38,989 nucleotides of DNA from a virus. The stretch covers positions 1 through 38,989 of the IMG/VR virus record IMGVR_UViG_3300042090_001260, one strand, 5' to 3'. Shown piece by piece: positions 1-6,772 of this stretch. Numbering within the stretch: position 1 is the first letter of the stretch; the number at the start of each line of letters is the position of its first letter. Position numbers and translations under genes: made by a program. Below the pieces are notes generated by a model. The model was not told the origin of the DNA. It made no database searches and was given only the letters and a program-made list of their open reading frames with translations.

Positions 1-1
1 T

Positions 2-295
2 GAGACGATCCTGAAGTCCGCCCTGCGCACCGGCACCAACAACAACGACGTGAACCCCGTCAACTCCATGGGTCTCCTCAAGGAAGGGCAGTACAACCTG
101 TCCCGTCTGACATCCAACACCGCTTGGTGGATCCTCACTGACGCTCCGGAAGGACTCAAGTTGATGATGCGGCGTGGGTTGAAGCGCAGCATGGAAGGTG
201 ACTTCGAAACTGATACTATGCGGTATAAGAGCACGGAACGGTATGTGCCGGGCTTCACGGACCCACGATGCACATTCGGGACTCCCGGCTTGTAA
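2..295 (+). CDS. Major capsid protein, C-terminal part (cut by window start)
   Basis: The reading frame is open from base 2 to the TAA at 293-295, giving about 97 residues of a C-terminus. The stretch around residues 27-60 (WWILTDAPEGLK, then MMRRGLKRSMEGDFETD) and the end (ERYVPGFTDPRC, FGTPG) resemble the last strands of Mu gpT-like major head subunits, where a Trp-rich 'W-x-L' strand is followed by an R/E-rich segment and an aromatic-Gly tail. Position at the head of the virion gene block agrees. The assignment rests on pattern memory of a partial protein; another head protein is possible. A hairpin and a homing endonuclease gene follow immediately. Confidence 0.55.
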   Translation, partial: ETILKSALRTGTNNNDVNPVNSMGLLKEGQYNLSRLTSNTAWWILTDAPEGLKLMMRRGLKRSMEGDFETDTMRYKSTERYVPGFTDPRCTFGTPGL

Positions 296-308
296 TTTAA
301 GTTGTTGG

Positions 309-330
309 AAAATATAATGTTTTATATTTT
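309..330 (+). terminator. A/T-only hairpin after the capsid gene
   Basis: AAAATATAA (309-317) pairs perfectly with TTATATTTT (322-330) around a 4-base loop, and two more T follow. It lies 14 bases after the capsid stop codon. A stem made only of A-T pairs is weak, so it could be a partial terminator, an RNA-processing site or just a mark of the A/T-rich segment brought in with the endonuclease gene. Confidence 0.35.
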
Positions 331-434
331 TTGGCGACTCCACTGTGTAAAGTAAAAGAAAGAAAATGCTACTGGACATGGGGCTTAATGTATTGGGAAA
401 TACCTTCCATAATCAATTTGGGAGTGTTTTCGCC

Positions 435-1700
435 ATGCCATCTAAGCCCTGTGTCTTATGTGAAAAGTGGCTACCGATTTTTGCAAACAAAATGTGCGCT
501 GCCTGCTTTGTTGAGTGGTCGGCCGGTCGAAATATACCCATAGACCAGATGCCCGTTCATTGCGGCGCTGATGGCTGCATCGGATATGCCGTGAAGAAGG
601 GATTATGTGACAAACACTATCGCCGACTTCATGATCACGGTACGACTGAAAAGATAAAGCAGATTTCTGAAGAACGGCGCCATCCTGAGCAAAAAAATTG
701 GTACTATAAAAAGGCTCAGGGAAAACTTTGTGAACGGTGGCAAAATTTTTGGAATTTTGTTAATGATATCGGTGACAGACCATCGCCGAGGCATTGGCTT
801 GAAGCCAAAGACGCTAATCAGTTGCTTGGACCAGATAATTTCTATTGGCGTGAACCTCAACTTGAGCAGAAGCATTCCGCAAATACGATAGAGGGTCGCC
901 GTGAATATCAGCGTGCCGTTCGTGCCAAAGAACCAGATTATTGGGTCGGCTCGAATTTGAAGCGCTATTTTGGTCTCACTCGTGATGGATATGATGCCAT
1001 TCTTGCTGCTCAGGGCGGCGTCTGCGCGATCTGCAAAGGGAAGGAGACCTCACGCCGCAAGGATGGGTCATTCCAATTGTTTGCCGTCGACCACGATCAT
1101 GAGACTGGCGAGATCCGCGGACTTCTCTGCGTGAATTGCAACCAAATGCTCGGGCAGGCGCGTGATCGTCCTGAGATTCTTCTTGCTGGTGCCTGCTACC
1201 TGGAGCAGAAAAACTTCACTGGGTTGTTCATTCCGTCCAACGAAGTAAGAAAAAACGTCCCATTAATTCATCGGGCTGCACATCGTGGAAATTGTGCCGT
1301 AGATGGATGTGATGGCATCGCAAAGGCACACGGATATTGCCCAAAACACTATGGGCAATTTCTACGTGGAACCCAGATCGGTGTGGATAACCGTATCAAA
1401 AATATTGGACCATGCTCGATTCCAGGATGTGATCGATCCGCACAAAAGCGTGGATATTGTTCGATGCATTATCAGGAATTGCGGACTAAGAAGAAAATTT
1501 CTGGCACAAAAATATGTTCGATCGCTGGGTGCCAGGAAACTGTTGTTGGGCGTGGAATGTGCCGCACGCACCATGCTAGATGGATTCGCTATGGTGATGC
1601 CAATGCGCTCCACGATACGCAGGGGCGTCTGATTTCCGCGTCGCCGAATGCTGCTACACCTTCCGCCCCCATCCCCTCGCCTAGTCGGCAAAAGGAGTAA
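435..1700 (+). CDS. Free-standing homing endonuclease, endonuclease VII-type (HNH) with zinc-finger repeats
   Basis: The ATG at 435 (GGGAG 10 bases upstream) gives 421 residues; an in-frame ATG at 366 has no good ribosome site. Residues about 180-260 form a recombination endonuclease VII-like His-Me nuclease core: CAIC at 197, VDHDH at 218-222, then CVNC at 232. Around it are four C-x4-C-x(7-8)-C-x2-H units (near residues 43, 288, 327 and 357), which should bind zinc and probably DNA. Family knowledge: such genes sit beside essential phage genes and spread by cleaving alleles that lack them. The 5' two thirds is visibly richer in A/T than the neighbours, which suggests recent arrival. The Pro/Ser/Ala-rich tail returns to local composition. 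Cleavage activity is inferred. Confidence 0.85.
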   Translation: MPSKPCVLCEKWLPIFANKMCAACFVEWSAGRNIPIDQMPVHCGADGCIGYAVKKGLCDKHYRRLHDHGTTEKIKQISEERRHPEQKNWYYKKAQGKLCERWQNFWNFVNDIGDRPSPRHWLEAKDANQLLGPDNFYWREPQLEQKHSANTIEGRREYQRAVRAKEPDYWVGSNLKRYFGLTRDGYDAILAAQGGVCAICKGKETSRRKDGSFQLFAVDHDHETGEIRGLLCVNCNQMLGQARDRPEILLAGACYLEQKNFTGLFIPSNEVRKNVPLIHRAAHRGNCAVDGCDGIAKAHGYCPKHYGQFLRGTQIGVDNRIKNIGPCSIPGCDRSAQKRGYCSMHYQELRTKKKISGTKICSIAGCQETVVGRGMCRTHHARWIRYGDANALHDTQGRLISASPNAATPSAPIPSPSRQKE

Positions 1701-1705
1701 CCACC

Positions 1706-2113
1706 ATGGCTGTTTACCAATTGACCCTCGCTGCCGGCCAGACCGTTGCGACCACTCTTAACGGCCAAACGGTGCAGCGCCTGCCCGTGCACTATGAACT
1801 GTTCCAGGGCAACGGCATCTCGTGCCTGGTGAACTTCTCGGGGCAGGGCATCGGCTTTGGCACGATCACGCCGGCACAAGGAACGGTGACATTGCAGGTG
1901 TCGAACGACCCGAACGCCAACCCGAACGGACCGCTATCGGCGCAGGCGTTGGCGCGCTGGAACAACCATGATACGCTGTTCAGCCTGACGACGGACAAAA
2001 ACAGCTCGATCATCTATCCATGCAGCTTCTGCAGGCTGGTCGGCACCGTGACGTCGGGCACCGTGATCGCTTTCATCGGCGTGTCGGACAACTCGAACCA
2101 GATGGTCATCTGA
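1706..2113 (+). CDS. Conserved small virion protein, 135 aa
   Basis: The ATG has a clear AAAGGAG ribosome site overlapping the end of the endonuclease gene. The 135-residue product is predicted soluble and rich in Gly, Thr, Asn and Val, consistent with an all-beta fold (alternating segments such as TLQVSND and GTVIAFIGVSDN). No catalytic motif is visible. Position right after the capsid region suggests a head decoration or head-completion protein, but I do not recognise the family with certainty. A GC-rich hairpin with a run of six T follows the stop. Confidence 0.7.
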   Translation: MAVYQLTLAAGQTVATTLNGQTVQRLPVHYELFQGNGISCLVNFSGQGIGFGTITPAQGTVTLQVSNDPNANPNGPLSAQALARWNNHDTLFSLTTDKNSSIIYPCSFCRLVGTVTSGTVIAFIGVSDNSNQMVI

Positions 2114-2123
2114 CGAACTAAGG

Positions 2124-2149
2124 CTGCCGCCGTAGGGGCGCGGTTTTTT
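2124..2149 (+). terminator. Possible Rho-independent terminator
   Basis: A G/C-rich imperfect stem (CCGCC / GGCG-C-GG with one bulged base) is followed by TTTTTT at 2144-2149, just downstream of the stop at 2113. The T run leads directly into the AAGGAG ribosome site of the next gene, so partial rather than full termination is likely. Confidence 0.5.
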
Positions 2150-2163
2150 AAGGAGTACGTGTC

Positions 2164-2370
2164 ATGGCAATCGGTATCTCTGGCGACAGCGTCGTCGTTT
2201 CGGCGAACGGATATCCCTCGGAAGATTTGATGGCGATCGAACTTCGCGTCGTCAGCAATCTGATGCAAAGCCTGTTGGCCAATGGTCAGGCAGGCCAAGA
2301 CGAGTTGCGCATCTTGCGCAATGACCAGGCTTTCGAGCTTGGTCTTCCATCCCCGGTTCCGGGCAACTAG
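2164..2370 (+). CDS. Hypothetical protein, 68 aa
   Basis: Starts at ATG 2164 with AAGGAG 8 bases upstream. Residues 20-55 are rich in Leu, Glu, Gln and Arg (EDLMAIELRVVSNLM, then DELRILRNDQAFELG), suggesting a helical hairpin or short coiled coil. No family recognised. It lies between two virion genes in the same direction, so a small structural or assembly role is likely. After the stop there is only a weak inverted repeat (about 2369-2389). Confidence 0.65.
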   Translation: MAIGISGDSVVVSANGYPSEDLMAIELRVVSNLMQSLLANGQAGQDELRILRNDQAFELGLPSPVPGN

Positions 2371-2415
2371 ACCGGCGCTTCTCGGGTCTCATTTGACAAA
2401 GGAAGGTAAAGTAAC

Positions 2416-3036
2416 ATGCCCCAGATTTTCGCACTGACCCAAAATATCCCCAACACGTCGCTGGGCGATGGAACCTTCAATGGTGTGCTGGCCGGAAAAT
2501 CCGGCGAACTCGCCGTCGCCGAACTGCATGGCAAGTGGTATACGTCGGCCTACCGTGGTCGCCTCTTCGTCGGCGCCAACACCACGTCCGGTGTCACCAT
2601 CCCGATCGCCACCACAACCACCGCGACCTTTGCGCTCTACAACCCGCTGGGTTCGGGCGTAAACGTCGAGATGGTCTCCTGCGACGTCACGCCGTTGACG
2701 GTGACCTCGGTCGCCGCTTCCATCGGCCTCGGCATCGTCACCGGTCTGTTGGTCGCCCCGACCTCGCTGACCGCGATCACGCCTTATGCCAGCCTTCTCG
2801 GCGGTTCGGCGGCTCCGCAGGCGAAAATATATTCGTCGGCCGTTCTTGCCGCCGCCACCACGACCTATTATCCGATGTTCACCTTCACGGCGACTTCGGG
2901 CTTGGTCACCACTCTGCACCATGAATTCGACGGCAAGCTCGTCGTGCCGCCGGGCACGCTGGTTCACATCGTCGCGACGGCGGCGCAGACCCAGGCCAGC
3001 GCGAACTCCTTCGTATGGGCGGAATATCCTCTCTGA
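2416..3036 (+). CDS. Virion structural protein, 206 aa
   Basis: ATG 2416 is preceded by GGAAGGT. The protein is rich in Ala, Thr, Val and Gly, with beta-strand patterns throughout (FALYNPLGSG, VNVEMVSCDV, IVTGLLVAPTS) and a C-terminal half containing HHEFDGKLVVPPGTLVHIVA, a form typical of jelly-roll or Ig-like virion proteins. There is no signal peptide or membrane helix. I infer a head-surface or decoration protein from its place in the head block. A strong hairpin without a T tract follows at 3056-3081. Confidence 0.7.
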   Translation: MPQIFALTQNIPNTSLGDGTFNGVLAGKSGELAVAELHGKWYTSAYRGRLFVGANTTSGVTIPIATTTTATFALYNPLGSGVNVEMVSCDVTPLTVTSVAASIGLGIVTGLLVAPTSLTAITPYASLLGGSAAPQAKIYSSAVLAAATTTYYPMFTFTATSGLVTTLHHEFDGKLVVPPGTLVHIVATAAQTQASANSFVWAEYPL

Positions 3037-3055
3037 CGTCGGCTGGTTGAGGTTT

Positions 3056-3081
3056 CCCGGAGAGAAGCGATCCTCTCCGGG
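3056..3081 (+). other. Strong intergenic hairpin without T tract
   Basis: CCCGGAGAG (3056-3064) pairs perfectly over 9 bp with CTCTCCGGG (3073-3081) around an 8-base loop. It lies in the 74-base gap between two virion genes and is followed by TCTCC rather than a T run. It may be an mRNA-stability or processing element or a Rho-dependent pause; the function is not shown by the sequence. Confidence 0.55.
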
Positions 3082-3110
3082 TCTCCTGAACCTGTTGAAA
3101 TGGATCCGCC

Positions 3111-3425
3111 ATGCGTCCCGTCGTCTATACGGCCACCGCGACTGACGTGAGCAACGGCTACACGCAGACCGTTGTCGTCGACTATCTGCGGTCGAACGCC
3201 CTCTATGGACTACAGTATCTGACCAGCGGACGCACGCCGGGCACGGGAATGGTTCAATACACAATCGACGACGTGTTCAATCTGCCCTATGCAAGCCTGA
3301 ACTGGACGAATATCCTGATGATCTCTGGAGAAGCACTGCTGAATCAGGTGGCGCGCGGGTTTCGGGTGCAGGCGCCGGTCTTAGGCGACGTGTTCACGGT
3401 GGTGACGCAGGGGAACGTGCCGTAG
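3111..3425 (+). CDS. Hypothetical virion-region protein, 104 aa
   Basis: ATG 3111 opens a 104-residue protein. It is soluble and beta-rich, with TQTVVVDYLRSNALYGLQYL near residue 20 and an amphipathic stretch LNWTNILMISGEALL near residue 62. No membrane helix or catalytic motif is seen. Neighbours on both sides are virion genes and the next ATG follows after 10 bases, so it is probably part of the same late transcript. Family not recognised. Confidence 0.65.
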   Translation: MRPVVYTATATDVSNGYTQTVVVDYLRSNALYGLQYLTSGRTPGTGMVQYTIDDVFNLPYASLNWTNILMISGEALLNQVARGFRVQAPVLGDVFTVVTQGNVP

Positions 3426-3435
3426 GAGAGTAAAA

Positions 3436-4350
3436 ATGGTGTATGTCAAGGATTTTTCCTTTCCGAAAGAATTCGGCTTCCACGGCTCGGACAACACCAG
3501 CGACACCAGCCGCAAGGGCGGTCGCAACGATGATACCTATGTTGGAAAAGCCAAGGACGGTCCAGCAAATCGCGAATCAGCGAAACGTCATCGTTATGAC
3601 GATGGCGGATCGGTACAACCGGATGATCCATTTACAGGTGGTCCTCGGCCGGAAGGACCAATGCTAAATGGGAATTCTACTGGTATGATCAGTCCGACGG
3701 GATCCAATCAGATGCCGGCACGGGTGGCGCCGCATGGGGGCGGTCGCTACTATCCTTTGGCCGAAGGCGGTCATGTCGACCGGCAGCACTATGATGTCGG
3801 CGGATCAGTGATGCCAGCCGCACCAGGACCGACACCGGCCCGTGGTGTTCCTCGTCCCGTTCCAACGCAGCCGAGTACACCCGGCGCCGAACCGACGATC
3901 TCGATGCCGATGTCGATGGCCGGACGGATTGCGCAAGGACTGGTCGCCCAAGGTCAGAAGATGGGTGCTGCAGCCGGTTCTAGAGCCCAGGGCGTTCGTC
4001 CAATGGCGCCACCGATGAGCGCGGCGTCGATGGGCGGAATGGCTCCTGGCGGTGCTGGAGCGGGCGGTGGCATGGGTGCGCTGAGTTCGCCTATGGCTGC
4101 GGCTCCCGCTGCATCGCCAAGGACCGGAGTTCCGGCGATGAAAGAGGGCGGTCATCTGACGGCCAAACAGCGGCATGCGTTGCCAGCCGGGGATTTCGCA
4201 CTTCCTGGCGAGCGATATCCGATTGAGGACAAGGCGCATGCCCGGAATGCCTTGGCGCGCGTTTCGCAGAATGGATCTTCAGCCGAAAAGGATGAAGTCC
4301 GATCCAAGGTTCATCGCAAATACCCGGAGATCGGGAAAAGAAAGGACTAA
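3436..4350 (+). CDS. Low-complexity virion or scaffold-like protein with GG-x-V motifs, 304 aa
   Basis: ATG 3436 follows TAGGAGAG. The protein is Pro/Gly/Met/Ala-rich and probably disordered between residues 60 and 230. Four short motifs of the form x-x-G-G-x-hydrophobic occur: YDDGGSV (3595-3615), LAEGGHV (3757-3777), YDVGGSV (3790-3810) and MKEGGHL (4138-4158). The last about 60 residues form a recognisable helical module (FALPGERYPIEDKAHARNAL, then ALARVSQ and KVHRKYPEIGK), like the C-terminal domain found on phage protease or scaffold-type proteins (DUF6582-like). The N-terminus shares F-x-KEFGF-x-GS with the next gene product, so the two may be distant paralogs. Role inferred: internal assembly or scaffold protein. 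Confidence 0.65.
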   Translation: MVYVKDFSFPKEFGFHGSDNTSDTSRKGGRNDDTYVGKAKDGPANRESAKRHRYDDGGSVQPDDPFTGGPRPEGPMLNGNSTGMISPTGSNQMPARVAPHGGGRYYPLAEGGHVDRQHYDVGGSVMPAAPGPTPARGVPRPVPTQPSTPGAEPTISMPMSMAGRIAQGLVAQGQKMGAAAGSRAQGVRPMAPPMSAASMGGMAPGGAGAGGGMGALSSPMAAAPAASPRTGVPAMKEGGHLTAKQRHALPAGDFALPGERYPIEDKAHARNALARVSQNGSSAEKDEVRSKVHRKYPEIGKRKD

Positions 4351-4354
4351 GCAA

Positions 4355-5266
4355 ATGGCGATTCATCACCTTCGCGACGGCGAAAACTTCGGGGATAGTC
4401 CCGAGCATTTCAGCAAGGAATTCGGCTTCAGTGGATCGACGAAACCCGATTTCCCGATGTCGCGCAATCGCGGTCACAGCGAGAAATCGTTCGACGCGCA
4501 GCAACATGGCCGTAGCCGTGTGATTCCGGAGATTGAACATCAGGGCCCGCATCATATGAGCCATGCCGGTGCGCCGATGGGTGAAGCCTATGCCGAGGGC
4601 GGTCCGATCGAAGAGCACCATCCCGATGGCATGGTCGTCCATCATCATCCGGACGGCCATTCGAGCGAGCACCACCCGGATGGTACGGTGGTCCATCATC
4701 ATATGCACGGCGGCCATTCGGTTCACCATGCCAGCGGTCATGTCGAGCATCATCATCCAGACGGCATGATCAGCCATCACCACACCGATGGCCATGTGAC
4801 GCATCATCATCCCGACGGTCGCGTTGAGCACCATGACGCTCATGGTGGTCGTACCGTTCACCACCCCGATGGCCACGTTGAACATCATGATTCCAGTGAA
4901 TACGCACACGGCGGCCACATGATGGGGATGCATGCAGACGCCATGCAGGACAAGGCGATGATCAAGAAAGCATTCGCCGAACACGACAAGGATTTGCACG
5001 AAGGCGCCCATGAAGACCTGAAACTGGCCCGTGGCGGCAACGTGCCGAAGGGTCTGCGGGCGCACGGCATGCGGCCGGATCCGATGTCGGCAAACCCTGT
5101 GCGCGGTCCGATGGACTATGGCGTCAACTCGGGCGACGAACCACCGATGGCCGGCAGCGGTCAGGCGATCGGCCAGTTGCGTGAGGGTGGTCATGTTTCG
5201 AGCCGTCACGAGCGGCACGGTGAACGCGAAGAACACGAACCGAGGCGTCATCGTCGCGAGGATTGA
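4355..5266 (+). CDS. Histidine-repeat protein (HHPDG repeats), 303 aa
   Basis: ATG 4355 lies four bases after the preceding stop; a longer open frame from 4175 would overlap the previous gene by 176 bases and is less likely. Residues about 87-190 are tandem short units built on HHPDG, HHHPDG and HHTDG separated by V/M-x-x or G-H-V spacers, making this one of the most His-rich stretches one could expect in a phage. Such a segment should bind Zn, Ni or Cu and change charge with pH; that is inference. The N-terminus (SKEFGFSGS) matches the previous gene product. GG motifs recur: YAEGGPI, YAHGGHM, LARGGNV and LREGGHV. The C-terminus is Arg/Glu/His-charged. No known enzyme motif is seen. Confidence 0.7.
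   Translation: MAIHHLRDGENFGDSPEHFSKEFGFSGSTKPDFPMSRNRGHSEKSFDAQQHGRSRVIPEIEHQGPHHMSHAGAPMGEAYAEGGPIEEHHPDGMVVHHHPDGHSSEHHPDGTVVHHHMHGGHSVHHASGHVEHHHPDGMISHHHTDGHVTHHHPDGRVEHHDAHGGRTVHHPDGHVEHHDSSEYAHGGHMMGMHADAMQDKAMIKKAFAEHDKDLHEGAHEDLKLARGGNVPKGLRAHGMRPDPMSANPVRGPMDYGVNSGDEPPMAGSGQAIGQLREGGHVSSRHERHGEREEHEPRRHRRED
4613..4900 (+). repeat. Degenerate tandem repeat encoding HHPDG units
   Basis: The segment repeats a 9-33 base theme (CAT/CAC CAT/CAC CCG/CCA/CCC GAT/GAC GGC/GGT). Codons vary between copies while His, Pro, Asp and Gly are kept, so the repeat is conserved at protein rather than DNA level. At least seven H-H-x-D-G units are present. This argues for selection on the peptide rather than recent slippage. 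Confidence 0.85.
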
Positions 5267-5272
5267 TCGGCG

Positions 5273-5551
5273 ATGCAGATCGATGTCGTCAAGGCTCAAG
5301 CCGGAACGCTGGTCGATTGGATCATCCAGTGGCGGCGTTCCGTCGAGCCGGGCAGCGAAGATGTCGCGATGATGCTGCATAAGGCGGCTCGGCAGATGGC
5401 GGCGACGGCTGGATTTGACCTGGCGGAGGTGGACAGTGCCATACGAGAGTCAGGCTCAGTCGAGAGCGATGCATGCGGCGGCGGCGAGTCCGTCGGTGGC
5501 AAAGCGCATTGGAATCCCGCAGAACGTCGCGAAGAAGTTCGTCAAGGATAG
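5273..5551 (+). CDS. Small helical protein, 92 aa, overlapping the next gene
   Basis: ATG 5273 has GAGGA upstream. Residues 1-55 look like a real protein: LVDWIIQWRRSVEPG, then a helix MMLHKAARQMAATAGFDLAE. After about residue 55 the frame runs through the start of the next gene for 116 bases and becomes Gly/Glu/Ser-rich with little structure. The unusual overlap could mean the true product is translated to 5551, that a frameshift joins it to the 69-residue downstream frame, or that its tail is tolerated junk. No family recognised. Confidence 0.5.
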   Translation: MQIDVVKAQAGTLVDWIIQWRRSVEPGSEDVAMMLHKAARQMAATAGFDLAEVDSAIRESGSVESDACGGGESVGGKAHWNPAERREEVRQG

Positions 5552-5645
5552 CCACGGCCAAAAGGTTGATGATCTGCCGGAACATGTCGGTGACCGAACG
5601 AAGCATAAGGACGGTGGCGTTGTACGTCCGCCGTTTCGGTGGTAG
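5436..5645 (+). CDS. Small conserved phage protein (SQAQSRAMHAAA type), 69 aa
   Basis: GTG 5436 is chosen because GGAGG sits 6 bases upstream; a TTG or other start further up would lack this. The sequence has the familiar phage small-protein layout: SQAQSRAMHAAA, then IGIPQNVAKKFVKDSHG and DDLPEHV. Proteins of this type occur next to head or scaffold genes and are of unknown function. It ends with HKDGGVV, another copy of the GG-x-V motif found in neighbouring virion proteins. Its first 116 bases overlap the upstream gene in another frame. Confidence 0.7.
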   Translation: MPYESQAQSRAMHAAAASPSVAKRIGIPQNVAKKFVKDSHGQKVDDLPEHVGDRTKHKDGGVVRPPFRW

Positions 5646-5647
5646 TC

Positions 5648-6763
5648 ATGGCAACGACCAGCGGCACCGTGGCGACGCAACCATTTGATCAAAGGCGCGT
5701 GATAGATCATGCCATGCGAAGGGCTGGTCTAAGTCCCGAGCGCGTCACCGCCGAACAGTTGGCCTTCGCCACCGAAAATATCTTCAGCATCTGCGCCGAA
5801 TACTGCAACGCCGGATTCCCGTTGTGGACCCGCGAATTCATGCTGTTGGGCGCGCAGATCGGCTCGCCTGACGTTCCGACGCCATTTGGCACGGTCGATG
5901 TCATGCATACCTATTGGCGGACCATCAATCCGTATCGCGGCCCCGACGTGCTGTCGTCTGGCGCGACGGACCAGTTGCTGTTTGGCGGACAGCCGAATAC
6001 CGACGTCGTCATCGCCGGGCCAAATCCAGCCGTTGCCGTCGCCTATCAGTCGCCCACGGAAATCGACACGATCGGCGTGCTGTTGGGTGGTTCGTCATCG
6101 GTGACGGCGGCACTACAGGTCCAAACGGCGCCTGATGGGCAGACGTGGACGACGGTGCAGACGCTGCCGTCGGCAACCTACGTACCGCAGAACTGGACCT
6201 ATTTCGATCTAAATCCGACGATCAAGGCATCATTTGTCCAACTGGTGAATCCCGGTGCGTCATCCTGGACGCTGAACCAGTTGAACTTTGGTCTGTCGAA
6301 TGGCCAGGATATCGAGATCGGCCCGTTGAACATCGACCAGTATTACAATCAGCCGGATAAGCTGTTCCGCTCAGACCGCGCCACTTCGGCGTTCCTGGAT
6401 CGCCAAGTGAACGCGCCGGTGATAAAAATTTGGCCGACGATCAACAACAACGGATTTTACAACGGCACCATCTCGGCACTGGCCCGTCGTTACATCCAGG
6501 ATCCTGGGCTGCTGACGAATAACGTCGAAGTCCCGGCACGATGGCTTGAGGCGTTGCAGTGGCGACTGGCGACGACGCTGATCTGGGAATTGCCTGATCT
6601 TGACGAAGCTGCATCGAGCAACCCGTTCGGTCTGCAGGCTAAGCAGCAGCGGATTCAGGCGATCGAACAGAAGGCGACGAAGGCGGAACTATTGATGTGG
6701 TCCGAAGAAAGGTCGCACGGATCTGTCCAGATTGCGCCGTCGGTCGCTTGCTATACAAAATAG
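5648..6763 (+). CDS. Virion protein, probable head-tail connector with discoidin-like insert, 371 aa
   Basis: ATG 5648 lies two bases after the preceding stop; a GTG at 5639 is a less likely alternative. Residues 10-55 are helical (DHAMRRAGLSPERVTAEQL, then ENIFSICAEYCNAGFPLW), as in podovirus adaptor or gp4-like proteins. Residues about 135-225 read as a beta-sandwich like an F5/8C (discoidin) domain: IDTIGVLLGG, ALQVQTAPDGQTW, ASFVQLVNPG. The last about 80 residues return to helices (VPARWLEALQWRLATTLIW, then an A/E/K-rich end), again adaptor-like. I infer a ring-forming connector protein carrying an inserted carbohydrate- or protein-binding domain. Exact role uncertain. Confidence 0.65.
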   Translation: MATTSGTVATQPFDQRRVIDHAMRRAGLSPERVTAEQLAFATENIFSICAEYCNAGFPLWTREFMLLGAQIGSPDVPTPFGTVDVMHTYWRTINPYRGPDVLSSGATDQLLFGGQPNTDVVIAGPNPAVAVAYQSPTEIDTIGVLLGGSSSVTAALQVQTAPDGQTWTTVQTLPSATYVPQNWTYFDLNPTIKASFVQLVNPGASSWTLNQLNFGLSNGQDIEIGPLNIDQYYNQPDKLFRSDRATSAFLDRQVNAPVIKIWPTINNNGFYNGTISALARRYIQDPGLLTNNVEVPARWLEALQWRLATTLIWELPDLDEAASSNPFGLQAKQQRIQAIEQKATKAELLMWSEERSHGSVQIAPSVACYTK

Positions 6764-6772
6764 GAACTGGTC

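Noticed and set aside
2389-3264. A 291-codon open frame on the - strand
   Set aside because: Arg/Gly-rich antisense shadow of GC-rich + strand virion genes, crosses two + genes and the hairpin, and has no recognisable domain.
4091-5380. A 429-codon open frame on the - strand opposite the His-repeat gene
   Set aside because: It is the antisense of the HHPDG repeat region; its Met/Val-rich text (MMV, MMM, VVM) comes from reverse-complemented His/Asp codons. The + strand frame has neighbours, coupling and recognisable motifs.
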